DNA from: JAWVFK01 sp033856175
GTDB lineage: Bacteria; Actinomycetota; Thermoleophilia; Solirubrobacterales; 70-9
NCBI GenBank assembly: GCA_033856175.1
Contig: JAWVFK010000013.1
Coordinates: 1-51,474, forward strand
Direction: 5' to 3'
Length of the DNA: 51,474 nucleotides
Shown: positions 23,734 through 32,311 of the stretch, in pieces
How the letters are laid out: each line of letters begins with the position of its first letter
Numbering within the stretch: the first letter of the stretch is position 1
Notes under the pieces: generated by a model
Databases searched by the model: none
What the model saw: the letters and a program-made list of their open reading frames with translations, nothing else
Told to the model about the DNA's origin: nothing
Made by a program: the position numbers and the translations under genes

Positions 23734-25401
23734 TCAGCCGGCCGCCGGGTCGATGCCCTCGAGGCGGGCGGCTTCGACCCAGGCCTCGGCCTCGCGCGCG
23801 GTGCGATCGTCGTCCCAGCCAAGCTCGCCGGCGAGCGTCTTGGCCACGGCCCTGACCGAGTCGGGGGTTCGCAGCGACGGCGCTGCCAGCAGGCCGAGCC
23901 GGGTTCGGCGCAGCAGCACGTCGGCGACCGAGCGGGCCTGCTCCGCGCGGGCGGCGATGACCACCTCGGCCAGCAGGTCAGGGCGCCCGGCGACGATCGG
24001 CTCGGCGAGCTCGGGCCGCTCGGCGGCCAGCTCCAGCACGGCGCGCGCGGCGTGCCCGTAGCGAAAGGCGAGCTGATCGATCACCTCGCCGGCGAGCTCA
24101 GGAACCGGGGCGAGATCCTCAGCGCGCGCCGGCATCCCCAGCGGGATCTCGGTGGTGTGGCAGGGTGCCACCCGGCCCTCGCGCTCGACCATCCGGTCGA
24201 CGACCTGCTCCGCCATCCGCCGCCAGGTCGTCAGCTTGCCGCCGGTGATCGTCAGCATTCCCGACGAGGTCTCGTAGAGCTCGGCGCGGCGCGAGATGTC
24301 GACCGACTTCTTCGGATCGCTGCTCGAGATCAGCGGCCTGACGCCGGCGTAGGCGCCGGTGATGTCGGACTCGCTCAGCGCGCTGCCGAGGAATGCGTTG
24401 GTCGCCTCGAGCAGGTAGGCGATGTCATCGGGGTCCGGACGTGGGTGGTAGATGTCGCCCTGGTAGTCGTTGTCGGTGGTGCCGATCAGCGTGCGGCCGT
24501 ACCAGGGCAGGGCGAAGATCGTCCGGTCCTCGCCGGCGGGGATGATGCAGGCGGCGCTGCCGACGTCGAGGTCGTCCTTCGAGACCGTGACGTGGGTGCC
24601 GCGGCTGGGGCTGATCCTCGGCACGTCCTCCTCGCGGGCGATCTCCTCGGGCCGGACGCGATCGGCGAAGACGCCCGTTGCGTTGACGACGTTGGCGGCG
24701 CGGACCTCGAAGCTCTGCCCCGAATCGGCCTCCTTGCAGCTGACGCCGACGGCCAGCCCCTCCTCGGTCAGGACCTCGGTGACCTCGGCGCCGTTGAGCA
24801 TTACGGCGCCGAAGCGCTCGGCCTCGCCGAGGACGGTGAGCACGAGGCGGACGTCGTCCGTCTGGCAGTCGTAGAAGAGGTAGCCCGAGGACGGACTGCG
24901 CGAGGCGAGGACGGGGATCAGCTCGATCACCTCGTCGGCGCCGATCGTGCGATGGCGCTCGGGCGACCAGCGCTCCTCCTCCCCGCGCTGCTCGGCGCGG
25001 TCGCGCCGGCCGCGACCGACGCGGCTGGTCGACATGACGTCGTACATGTTGAGGCCGAGGCCGAGGGCGCGGCTGCGGCGCTCCTCGCCCAGGGTCGGCA
25101 CGATGAAAGGCGTCGGGTAGACGAGGTGCGGCGCCAGGCGGACGAGCAGCTGGCGCTCGACCAGCGCCTCGCGAACCAGGCCGAGGTCGAAGTTGCGCAG
25201 ATAGCGCAGGCCGCCGTGGACCATCTTCGAGGAGCGGCTCGAGGTGCCGACGGCGTAGTCGTCGCGCTCGACCAGCGCGACCGAGTAGCCGCGCGAGGCG
25301 GCATCGAGGGCGACGCCGGCGCCGGTGATGCCGCCGCCGATGACGACGACGTCGAACTCCTGGCCGGCGATCGCCTCGATTGCGTCGGCGCGGGAAAGCA
25401 T
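23734..25401 (-). CDS. glpD: FAD-dependent glycerol-3-phosphate dehydrogenase (GlpD)
   Basis: GlpD oxidises sn-glycerol-3-phosphate to dihydroxyacetone phosphate and passes electrons to quinone at the membrane. The N-terminal FAD loop reads VVVIGGGITGAGVALDAASR, followed by SSRSSKMVHGGLRYL; the ALPWYGRTLIGTTD and TGAYAGVRPL segments and the ITGGKLTTWRRMAE motif are typical. Length 555 is normal. Its ATG overlaps the nitroreductase stop (TGATG), making it the last gene of the cobalamin riboswitch operon. Whether the riboswitch signal reaches this far is inferred. Confidence 0.93.
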   Translation of the reverse strand: MLSRADAIEAIAGQEFDVVVIGGGITGAGVALDAASRGYSVALVERDDYAVGTSSRSSKMVHGGLRYLRNFDLGLVREALVERQLLVRLAPHLVYPTPFIVPTLGEERRSRALGLGLNMYDVMSTSRVGRGRRDRAEQRGEEERWSPERHRTIGADEVIELIPVLASRSPSSGYLFYDCQTDDVRLVLTVLGEAERFGAVMLNGAEVTEVLTEEGLAVGVSCKEADSGQSFEVRAANVVNATGVFADRVRPEEIAREEDVPRISPSRGTHVTVSKDDLDVGSAACIIPAGEDRTIFALPWYGRTLIGTTDNDYQGDIYHPRPDPDDIAYLLEATNAFLGSALSESDITGAYAGVRPLISSSDPKKSVDISRRAELYETSSGMLTITGGKLTTWRRMAEQVVDRMVEREGRVAPCHTTEIPLGMPARAEDLAPVPELAGEVIDQLAFRYGHAARAVLELAAERPELAEPIVAGRPDLLAEVVIAARAEQARSVADVLLRRTRLGLLAAPSLRTPDSVRAVAKTLAGELGWDDDRTAREAEAWVEAARLEGIDPAAG

Positions 25402-25910
25402 CAGGCGAGGTAGCTGGTGTGCTCGGCGGCGGGCGGGCGCTCGGGGACGCGCTGGTCCTGGAGCGGGTGGCCGAGGTGCAGAAGGGCGACGAAGCGCTCG
25501 TCGTCGGGCAGCTCGACCGCGGCGCGGCCCTCGGGCGTCCGCAGGACCGCGGGCGTCCGCCAGTAGCCGGCGAGGCCGCGCCCGTGCGCCGCCAGCAGAA
25601 CGGCGTAGGCAGCGCAGCCGGTCGCCAGCAGATCCTCCTCGTCGGCAATCGGGTCGCCGGTCTGCGCCGCCGAGCAGACGACCAGGGTCGGGCAGCGGTC
25701 GAGCTTCGGCGCCGCCTCGGGGCCCGCGGCCTGCTTCAGCCGCTCCAGCGCGCCCGGGCCGAGCACGCGAAAGCGCCAGGGAGCGCTGAGGTGATGGTTC
25801 GGCGCCCAGCGAGCGAGCTCGAAGAGCTCGTCGAGCGTTTCGCGGGGGATCGGCTCGGAGCTGAAGGCCTTGTGGGTCCGGCGTGTGCGAATCGCATCCT
25901 CTAGCTCCAC
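25401..25910 (-). CDS. Nitroreductase family FMN protein (YdjA-like)
   Basis: The 169-residue protein has the nitroreductase start (AIRTRRTHKAFSSEPIP), APNHHLSAPWRF for FMN binding, and AAHGRGLAGYWRTPAVL with LLHLGHPL near the end, the short YdjA-type form. The substrate is unknown. It overlaps the S-component gene by 10 bases and glpD by one, so it is embedded in the B12 operon. BluB, which makes the B12 lower ligand, belongs to the same superfamily, but BluB-specific features are not evident, so I do not call it BluB. Confidence 0.8.
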   Translation of the reverse strand: MELEDAIRTRRTHKAFSSEPIPRETLDELFELARWAPNHHLSAPWRFRVLGPGALERLKQAAGPEAAPKLDRCPTLVVCSAAQTGDPIADEEDLLATGCAAYAVLLAAHGRGLAGYWRTPAVLRTPEGRAAVELPDDERFVALLHLGHPLQDQRVPERPPAAEHTSYLA

Positions 25911-27757
25911 GGCAGCGAACCGTAGCGCCGCCGGTACCAGAGCAGGAAGCCGCCGCCCAGGACGGCTGCCCCCACTCCGCCGCCGATCAGCCGCTCGCTG
26001 GAGGGTGATCGCGGCGCGGTCCGAGCCCGAGGCGCGGCGGTCGACGCCGGCGGCGGCGAGCCCAGCAGCCGCTTGCGCGCGGAGGCGGCGGCCTCGGGGT
26101 TCGCCTTGCGCTTGTGCTTCGCTGCCTTGCCGTGGTGCGCTCGCGACCGCCGCCGGGCGCCGTGGTGCTTGGCTCGACCGGCCGTGGAAGCCGCTGCCTG
26201 CTTTCTGCGCATCGCCGGGACCGGGGCAAGCGGGAATGCCCTGCGCCTGACGGCGAGCAGGGCCTGTCCTGTCACCCAGATCGGGGTCTGGTCGCTGGCT
26301 CGCGAGTAGCGGTAGTGACCGTCGGCGGCCTGGATCCCGGCGAGATAGTCGAGCGGGCTCTTGCCGCCCTTTCGCACTCGCGAAGGATCGGTCCCGGCGG
26401 CGACGATGCCCTGCACCGCCCAGGCGGTCGACTGGGTGTTGACCGGACCACCGCCGGCGAGAGCGAAGCCGCCGCCCGGGCGCTGGATGCGGCGCAGGTA
26501 GGCGACCCCGCGTTTGGCGCTGGCACTGCCGCGCATCGCCTGCAGGGCCGCGCCGGTGCTGTCGGCGTCGCTGCCGGCCTGCGGCTGGAACCCCCAGCCG
26601 CCATCGCCGTTCTGCGCCTTGCGCAGCCAGCTCGCCGAAGCACCGGCGCTGACGCCGGCCGCCCGCATCGCCATCGCGCCGAAGGCGGTCAGGTTGACCT
26701 GGCCGGAGTAGGAGCCGTTCGAGCTCCGCTTCGCCGCGAGCCTGGCGACGAGGTCGGTGCCGCCGAAGCTGCGCGGGTTGCCGCCGGCACCGACGACGGC
26801 CATGATCGTCCGCTCGAGATCGCCGGTGCCGCGAACCTGGCCGACGTTCGTGCGGAGATAGGCGAGCAGGTCGGCGCCGCCGTGACGGACGTCGGCCGGG
26901 TTGTGCCCGGCCGCTTCGAGGCCGAGCGCGGTCCAGCCGGACATGGCGACGTTCGACGACCCGCCGCGAGAGGCGGCGAAGCCGCCGTCGTCGTTCTGGC
27001 TGGCCTCGAGCCAGGAGGAGGCCGCGCCGGGCCCCGCGGCCGCGCGAACGTCTGCGGCGGGCACGGCCAGACAGGCGAGGAGCGCGAGGAGCGCGACGCC
27101 GGCGGCCGTGACGGTCGCTCCGGGCGTCGCTCCCGAGCCCGTCGCCCGCGGGCGCCAGGTCGTCTCGAATCGCCGGCGGAAGCGGAACAGCATGCGCACG
27201 AGCGTCGGCCCGGCGACGAGCGCCAGCGTGACGTTGCCAATCGCGTGAGCGAGGTTGAAGGGAATCGCGCGCGCCGAGAGCGCGGCGTAGCGGTCGAGGG
27301 AGACCTCACCGCCGTAGGTCAACATCGACGAGAAGTCCATCAGCGCGCCGAAGCCGAGGCCGGCCATACCGCAGGCGGCGGCGAGGCGCAGGCGGCCGGC
27401 ACGACCGCCCGACGCACGCGCCAGCAGGGCGCCGGCGATTCCGCAGAGCCCCCAGGCCGCCATCTGCCACGGCGTCCAGGGGCCCTGGCCGAGCCAGAAG
27501 TTCGAGACGAGCGCCGCGAGCGCGCCGGTGGCAAAGCCGGGAGCGGCGCCGATTGCGAAGCCTGTGACCAGGACGACGTCGGTAGTGGGGACGACGTTCG
27601 GCAGCGGCGCCAGCGCCAGCCGGCCCGCGACCGCAAGGGCCGCCATCGCCGCGACCAGGGCAAGCACCTGTGACGGCGGGCGCGAGAGCTCGTACCAGGC
27701 AAAGCCGCCGGCGAGGACGGTGGCGAGGACCGAGAAGCTGGCGAGCTGCCAGCTCAA
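25901..27757 (-). CDS. ECF transporter S component fused to an extracytoplasmic alpha/alpha-repeat domain
   Basis: Residues 1-195 form an integral membrane domain of about six helices with the ECF S-component pattern GFATGALAALVSNFWLGQGP followed by WTPWQM and a DFSS-containing helix. A second hydrophobic segment (214-240) ends in AVPAADVRA, like a signal peptide. Residues 245-508 are prenyltransferase/squalene-oxidase-type repeats: QNDDGGFA, QNGDGGWGF, QRPGGGFAL and AADGHYRY. A Lys/Arg/His-rich linker (516-570) and a C-terminal membrane helix (590-607) follow. I infer that this is the B12-specific subunit. TTG start overlaps the ATPase stop (TTGA). Confidence 0.82.
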   Translation of the reverse strand: MSWQLASFSVLATVLAGGFAWYELSRPPSQVLALVAAMAALAVAGRLALAPLPNVVPTTDVVLVTGFAIGAAPGFATGALAALVSNFWLGQGPWTPWQMAAWGLCGIAGALLARASGGRAGRLRLAAACGMAGLGFGALMDFSSMLTYGGEVSLDRYAALSARAIPFNLAHAIGNVTLALVAGPTLVRMLFRFRRRFETTWRPRATGSGATPGATVTAAGVALLALLACLAVPAADVRAAAGPGAASSWLEASQNDDGGFAASRGGSSNVAMSGWTALGLEAAGHNPADVRHGGADLLAYLRTNVGQVRGTGDLERTIMAVVGAGGNPRSFGGTDLVARLAAKRSSNGSYSGQVNLTAFGAMAMRAAGVSAGASASWLRKAQNGDGGWGFQPQAGSDADSTGAALQAMRGSASAKRGVAYLRRIQRPGGGFALAGGGPVNTQSTAWAVQGIVAAGTDPSRVRKGGKSPLDYLAGIQAADGHYRYSRASDQTPIWVTGQALLAVRRRAFPLAPVPAMRRKQAAASTAGRAKHHGARRRSRAHHGKAAKHKRKANPEAAASARKRLLGSPPPASTAAPRARTAPRSPSSERLIGGGVGAAVLGGGFLLWYRRRYGSLPWS

Positions 27758-29391
27758 CCCGTGCCGCTCCCGGACTCGGCCGGCGCGGGACTGGCGGCGG
27801 CGCGCAGCAGGGCGGCGCCGTCCTCGGCGGTGATGACGCCGTCGACGTCGAGGATGCGGGCGACCTCGGTGGCGAAGTACCAGCCGCCGGAGAGGATCTC
27901 GGCGCAGCTTCCGTCGGCGATCGGCTCACCCTCGCCGAGCAGGATCACGCGATCGGCGAACTCGGCGGCGAACTCGACGTCGTGGGTGGCGACGATGACC
28001 GCCGCGCCAGCCGCCGCGAGCTCGTCGATCAGCGCCGCCAGATCGGCCTTGCAGGCGCGGTCCATGCCGCGGGTGGGCTCGTCGAAGCAGACGAGTCCCG
28101 GCGCCCTCGCTCCAGAGCGGCCGGCCATGACGATCGCCAGCGCCAGGCGTTGACGCTCGCCGCCGGAGAGGTCGCGGGGGTCTGCATCCGCCACGCCCTC
28201 GAGGCCGACGGCTGCCAGCGCCGGGCCGGCGACGCCGGGGGCGAACTCGTCGGCCACTCGCTCTTGGACGAAGTAGTCGCCCGGGGTCTGGCTGAGCAGG
28301 GCGCAGCCTGTCGGCGTCTCGTATCTGCCGCGAGCCGGGGGGATCAGGCCGGCCAGCGTTCGCAGGAGGGTGCTCTTGCCGGCGCCGTTCCTGCCCATCA
28401 GGGCAATGCGCTCGCCTGCGGTTGCGGCTAGGTCCATGCCGCGCAGGACCTCTGTCGGTTGCTCTCCTGAGTCGAGGGCAACCCATAGGTCCTTGATTCG
28501 CAGCGCCGCGACACCGGGGGCAGATCTTGCGACTCCGGGCTTCGCCCCCGCCACCCGCGGACCCACCCCGCTGGCAGCCAGGAATCTGCGCGCTGCTTTT
28601 ACTCCGGTGGGCAGTGGGCTGATGTCTGCTTGGTGGAATAGCTGGGCGGCGGGCGTTGCCAGAATCGGATCCGTTGCCAGCGCCCAATCGAGGAAGGCTT
28701 CGGGGGTGCCGTCGTAGGCGATGGCTCCGTCTGCCATGGCGATCGTTCTGTCGGCCGCTGCCAGGCAGCGCTCCAGGCGGTGCTCGCAGAGGAGGATCGT
28801 CAGGCCCCACTCCTCGTTGAGGCGGCGCAGGAGCCAGATCAGCTCGTCGCCGGCCACCGGGTCCAGCTGCGAGGTTGGCTCGTCGAGGAGGATCAGCGGC
28901 GGGCGGGTGACCAGGGCCGCCGCCAGCGCCACTCGCTGTAGCTCGCCGCCGGAGAGGGTGTCGGTTGCGCGGTCCAGGAGGTGGGGTATCGCGAGGGCCA
29001 ATGCCACCTCCTCGACCGCCCGGGCCCTTGTCGAAGGCGAGTCGCCGCGCAGCTCCAGCGGTAGCTCGAGCTCCGCTCGCACCGTTGTCGAGACGACCTG
29101 GGTCTCGGGGTCCTGGGCGACGAAGGCGGCTCTGCCGGTCAGCTCGGCCGGGCCGTGGTCGCGGATGTCGAGGCCGGTGACCGCGGCGCGACCTGCTGCT
29201 TCGCCGCCGTGGAAATGCGGCACGAGGCCGCAGGCGGCTCGCAGCAGCGTCGACTTGCCTGACGCGGAGCGGCCTGCCAGGACCACGAGCTCGCCCGGGT
29301 CGATCGTCAGCGAGATCGCGTCGAGCGCGTCGCTTGCCGCTCCCGGATAGCGGTAGCTGAAGTTCTCGAAGACCAGGGCGGGCTCAGGCAC
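27754..29391 (-). CDS. ECF transporter ATPase, two fused ABC domains (EcfA-EcfA')
   Basis: Two complete ABC ATPases sit in one 545-residue chain. Domain 1 has Walker A GRSASGKST (40-48), signature LSGGELQR (146-153) and Walker B LILLDEPTSQLD (166-). Domain 2 has GRNGAGKST (333-341), LSGGERQR (408-415) and LVCFDEPTRGMD (433-). This is the EcfA/A' arrangement that drives S-component toppling. The GTG at 29391 is chosen because AAGGAG lies 7 bases upstream and the frame overlaps the T-component stop by 8 bases; a longer frame lacks support. Confidence 0.92.
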   Translation of the reverse strand: MPEPALVFENFSYRYPGAASDALDAISLTIDPGELVVLAGRSASGKSTLLRAACGLVPHFHGGEAAGRAAVTGLDIRDHGPAELTGRAAFVAQDPETQVVSTTVRAELELPLELRGDSPSTRARAVEEVALALAIPHLLDRATDTLSGGELQRVALAAALVTRPPLILLDEPTSQLDPVAGDELIWLLRRLNEEWGLTILLCEHRLERCLAAADRTIAMADGAIAYDGTPEAFLDWALATDPILATPAAQLFHQADISPLPTGVKAARRFLAASGVGPRVAGAKPGVARSAPGVAALRIKDLWVALDSGEQPTEVLRGMDLAATAGERIALMGRNGAGKSTLLRTLAGLIPPARGRYETPTGCALLSQTPGDYFVQERVADEFAPGVAGPALAAVGLEGVADADPRDLSGGERQRLALAIVMAGRSGARAPGLVCFDEPTRGMDRACKADLAALIDELAAAGAAVIVATHDVEFAAEFADRVILLGEGEPIADGSCAEILSGGWYFATEVARILDVDGVITAEDGAALLRAAASPAPAESGSGTG

Positions 29392-30304
29392 CGGCCGGCT
29401 CCTTGGCGAGAGCTGGGGCCGGCCGGCGATGCGGTCGCCGCGAGCGCGGGAAAGCGATCCAGGCAAGGAGTGGGATCGCGGCGACCAATGCCAGCGTCAG
29501 CGGCGAGGCGTCCAGCGAGAGGTCCGGATAGGCGTGGAAGTCGCCGACGCCGGCGATCCGGGCGAGCAGCGAGCCGCCGGCTATGACCAAGCCGGCGGCG
29601 AGAAAGCGGCGGTCGTGGCGCGAGCGCCGGTGGCTGGCGCTCGCGGCCTGGGAGACGCGTGCGTAGCCGCGCAGCTCGAGCGTCGCCGCGGCGTCGATCG
29701 CACGATCGAGCGAGCCGGCGACGAGCCGCCGCGCCAGGACAGCGCGGCCAGCGGGAGCGGCGCCTGGGCCGCGCAGGGCCGCGGCGTCGCGCAGGCGGGT
29801 CGCGTCGGCGGCGGCCAGCGGCACCATCCGCGCCACCAGCGTCGCGGTCAACGCCGAGCGTCGAGCCAGCGGGCGCAGCAGGCGCAGGACCCGGTCGGGA
29901 TCGACACAGGCGGAGTAGACGGCGAAGGCGGCGAGGACCACGACGACGCGAAGGGCGATCGTCGCTCCCTCGGCGAGCGACTCGAGCGTGACGTCGACGC
30001 GCCCCAGCAGAGGCCAATCGCCGAGCCTGGCGAGCACCGTATTGCCGCGATGCGCGACGAGGCCGTTGACGACGATCATCACCAGGCCGAGCGCGGCGCC
30101 CCAGCGAAGCGCGGCGAGAAAGGCTCGCGTCGCGCCCGCGCGCAGGGCGACCACGGCGACGCCTGCCCCGGCGCCGGCGAAGACGAGCGGGCTCGCCGAG
30201 GCGAAGGCGGCGAAGGCCAACGACCAGGTGAAGACCAGCGCCGCCGGTGCGCCTGCCGACTGCAGTGGCGCTCGCGACGGGCGATATGCCAGCGCCGATC
30301 TCAT
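29384..30304 (-). CDS. ECF transporter transmembrane T component (EcfT)
   Basis: The 306-residue protein has four to five hydrophobic segments in the first half, then the cytoplasmic coupling helices with RLRDAAALRG (170-179) and LELRGYAR (209-216). These correspond to the two Ala-Arg-Gly-like motifs by which EcfT contacts the paired ATPases. Overlaps on both sides (ATGA with the lipoprotein gene, 8 bases with the ATPase) give a T-A-S order for one transporter. Substrate assignment to cobalamin rests on the upstream riboswitch and the DUF4430 partners. Confidence 0.88.
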   Translation of the reverse strand: MRSALAYRPSRAPLQSAGAPAALVFTWSLAFAAFASASPLVFAGAGAGVAVVALRAGATRAFLAALRWGAALGLVMIVVNGLVAHRGNTVLARLGDWPLLGRVDVTLESLAEGATIALRVVVVLAAFAVYSACVDPDRVLRLLRPLARRSALTATLVARMVPLAAADATRLRDAAALRGPGAAPAGRAVLARRLVAGSLDRAIDAAATLELRGYARVSQAASASHRRSRHDRRFLAAGLVIAGGSLLARIAGVGDFHAYPDLSLDASPLTLALVAAIPLLAWIAFPRSRRPHRRPAPALAKEPAGA

Positions 30305-31086
30305 CGCGCCACCGGCAGGGGGATGAGCCGTCCACGGTCGATCGCCACGGCGTAGCGGTCACGCAGGGTCTCCGGGCGCAGCAAGCGGCGCGCCGCCTCG
30401 ACGGCGGTCCGATTGGCCCCTGTGACCAGCAGGATCGGGCGCTGCTCGCCGTCGCGCAAAGCCGCGACGAGGCCAGCGCCGGGCGAGAGCTCGAGCGCGA
30501 TGCGGCCTCGCTGATCGAGCGCGAGCAGGCGGCCGCGAACGAGTCGGGCGAAGACGCCGCTTCGCGCCGGCCCCGCCGCCAGCAGCTGTCTCAACCGGGC
30601 CGGCAGGCTGGCCAAGGGCGTGGCCAGCAGCCGACCGCCGCCGCGGCCGAGCGGCTCGGGGTATGAGCCGACGACCGCCGGCACGCGCATCGCCCCGGTC
30701 CAGTCGCGGTAGTCCCACCAGATCCGGTCGCCGCCGTGGACCGCCGCCGCGGCGCCGCCCCGCGAGGACTCGACGCCGTTCACATAGAAGAACCAGTCGT
30801 GGCGACTGCCGCCGGCGCCGCTGCCCGCGATGCCCTCGATCGACTGGACGAAGCCGCCGCCGTAGCGGGTCGTGATCTCAGCGTTGCGATCGAGGAAGCG
30901 GATCACGGTCTCGGAGGCCGCGGGGTCGCGTTCGCTCGCGGTGACGAGCTGCTTGCTGCCGTAGTCGCGGGTCACGGTGAGCGTCGCCTCGCCTCGAGAG
31001 GAGTCACCAGGGCCAAGGCCGCAGCCGGCGGTCGCCACGGCGCAGACCAGCGCCACGGCGACCGCCGTGCTGCGGCTCCTGGTCAG
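30301..31086 (-). CDS. DUF4430 (transcobalamin beta-domain-like) lipoprotein
   Basis: The signal region reads TRSRSTAVAVALVCAVATAGC, a basic n-region, a hydrophobic core and a lipobox (Cys22), so the protein should be lipid-anchored outside the membrane. A DUF4430 domain follows (about 40-130) with RHDWFFYVNG and GDRIWWDYRDWTG. DUF4430 is the fold of the C-terminal beta domain of intrinsic factor and transcobalamin. The remaining 130 residues are unassigned. To keep the basic n-region the start must be the CTG at 31086, which overlaps the upstream stop (CTGA); the first standard start is GTG at 31056, inside the signal peptide. A cobalamin-binding role is inferred. Confidence 0.82.
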   Translation of the reverse strand: MTRSRSTAVAVALVCAVATAGCGLGPGDSSRGEATLTVTRDYGSKQLVTASERDPAASETVIRFLDRNAEITTRYGGGFVQSIEGIAGSGAGGSRHDWFFYVNGVESSRGGAAAAVHGGDRIWWDYRDWTGAMRVPAVVGSYPEPLGRGGGRLLATPLASLPARLRQLLAAGPARSGVFARLVRGRLLALDQRGRIALELSPGAGLVAALRDGEQRPILLVTGANRTAVEAARRLLRPETLRDRYAVAIDRGRLIPLPVAR

Positions 31087-32102
31087 TGGCGAATCACCAC
31101 CTCGCAGCTGCGCAGGATGTCGTTGGCCCCGGCGTGAACGGTGTCCTCGCCCGAGCCGCAGTCGACCTTGTCGGCGGCGCCTCCGCCGACGAAGATCTCA
31201 TCGTCGCGGCCGCGTCCGCGAATCACGTCGGGGCCCTTGGTGCCATGGATCGTGTCGCGCCCGCGCGTGCCGACGATTCGCTTGCCACGCCGTGCCGCGC
31301 ACTTCGACAGCTGCGCGTTGACGCAGACGCCGAGCCGGTTGGACGGAATGTCAGCGCCGCGTGTGGCGATCAGCGTCGCTCCCGGCTCGGCGAGCGTCAA
31401 CGTCGCCTTGCCGTCGGGGCCGGTCGTCACTCCGCCGACCGTGGCGCCATCAGCCGGCGCCGCGGTGCAGGTCGTCTCGAACGTCGTCGAGTCGGTGACG
31501 CAGCTGTGGCCGATCACGGTGACGGTCACAGGCCCCGGGACCGCCCGGGCAGGCCCGCGCAGCTCGAGCTCGGTCGGCGCCGGGTTCGGGTAGTTGTTCG
31601 GCGCCAGGTACCAGAGGACGTGATCGCCGTTGTGCAGCCTGACCTGATCGCCGCCGGCGGTCGTCTCCTTGTGGTTGACCTTGAGGTACCAGGTGCTGTT
31701 CGGGAACTGGGCCTCGTAGCCGCCGAAGCCGCAGATGCCGAGCCCGAAACCGAACTCGTCGTCGACGGAGATCGGTCGCAGCCGCGCGTTGACCTCCTCG
31801 GCGAACCTGACGATTCCCAGCGCCGTCGGGCCGGGGAGCTTGACGACGTTGCCGCTGCCGCCGGCGGCGCCGGGGAAGCATTTGGCATTCGGATCTGTGC
31901 GGATGCTGGCGGTGTCGTTGACGTAGCTGGCTCCGCGTTCCAGCGTCACCGTCGGCGTCAGCACGCGCAGGTCGGCGACGACGGGCTTGGCGACCGCGGG
32001 CGCGGCGAATGAAGCCGTGAGCCCGCAGACGAGAGCGAGACCGAGCAGCGGTCTGAGAACACGTGACGACAACTGCAATGGCAATGACAATGACAATGGC
32101 AT
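31083..32102 (-). CDS. Secreted DUF4430 protein with C-terminal calcium-binding-type repeats
   Basis: First gene of the B12 operon. A signal peptide (1-38, ending APAVA) leads into a region with GICGFGGYEAQFPNSTWYLK (122-141) and GDQVRLHNGDHVLWYLAP (151-168), the DUF4430 core. An Ig-like stretch (190-250) and RTX-like nonapeptides (275-318: GTRGRDTIHGTKGPDVI, then GGGAADKVDCGSGEDTV) follow. No C-terminal anchor is visible, so it may be secreted or held by calcium-dependent contacts. The ATG lies about 40 bases after the riboswitch B12 box, so translation of this gene is the direct riboswitch target. The hexanucleotide repeat in its signal peptide is listed separately. Confidence 0.82.
   Translation of the reverse strand: MPLSLSLPLQLSSRVLRPLLGLALVCGLTASFAAPAVAKPVVADLRVLTPTVTLERGASYVNDTASIRTDPNAKCFPGAAGGSGNVVKLPGPTALGIVRFAEEVNARLRPISVDDEFGFGLGICGFGGYEAQFPNSTWYLKVNHKETTAGGDQVRLHNGDHVLWYLAPNNYPNPAPTELELRGPARAVPGPVTVTVIGHSCVTDSTTFETTCTAAPADGATVGGVTTGPDGKATLTLAEPGATLIATRGADIPSNRLGVCVNAQLSKCAARRGKRIVGTRGRDTIHGTKGPDVIRGRGRDDEIFVGGGAADKVDCGSGEDTVHAGANDILRSCEVVIRH
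32076..32099 (+). repeat. Four tandem hexanucleotides (CAATGR) in a signal peptide
   Basis: CAATGG, CAATGA, CAATGA, CAATGG lie head to tail just inside the start of the DUF4430/RTX gene, encoding alternating Leu with Ser or Pro. Copy changes would alter the signal peptide in steps of two residues without a frameshift. Confidence 0.7.
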
Positions 32103-32136
32103 TTGGCCACCCTTTCCTCGAGGGATTGAATTGGCG

Positions 32137-32308
32137 GGCCGGGGCCAGGTCTCCTGGCTTACGGGTGGTGCGCCGCGCCTTCCCGGAGGCGATGTGTCGT
32201 CTCCAGTGGCTGATCGCTTGCGATCGTGCGACGCCGACTACCCGGTCACAGTGGCGGGACCGCGCCGGTTTCTCACCGGACTTCCCTAGGCCACCGGCCT
32301 ATGTGTCG
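32137..32308 (-). ncRNA. Cobalamin riboswitch
   Basis: The minus strand contains the conserved core in order: GGGAAGTCCGGTGAGAAACC, then GCGGTCCCGCCACTGTGAC (plus 32245-32263), a second GCCACTG (32204-32210) and the B12 box AAGCCAGGAGACCTGGCC (32143-32160). These are the known landmarks of the adenosylcobalamin aptamer. It lies just upstream of the DUF4430/RTX gene and should repress the operon when cobalamin is plentiful. The short distance to the ATG (about 40 bases) and lack of a U-tract favour translational control. Confidence 0.95.
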
Positions 32309-32311
32309 GCG

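Noticed and set aside
25401..25910. BluB (5,6-dimethylbenzimidazole synthase) for the nitroreductase
   Set aside because: Tempting because of the B12 riboswitch, but the sequence pattern (short form, GLAGYWRTPAVL) is closer to YdjA-type nitroreductases.
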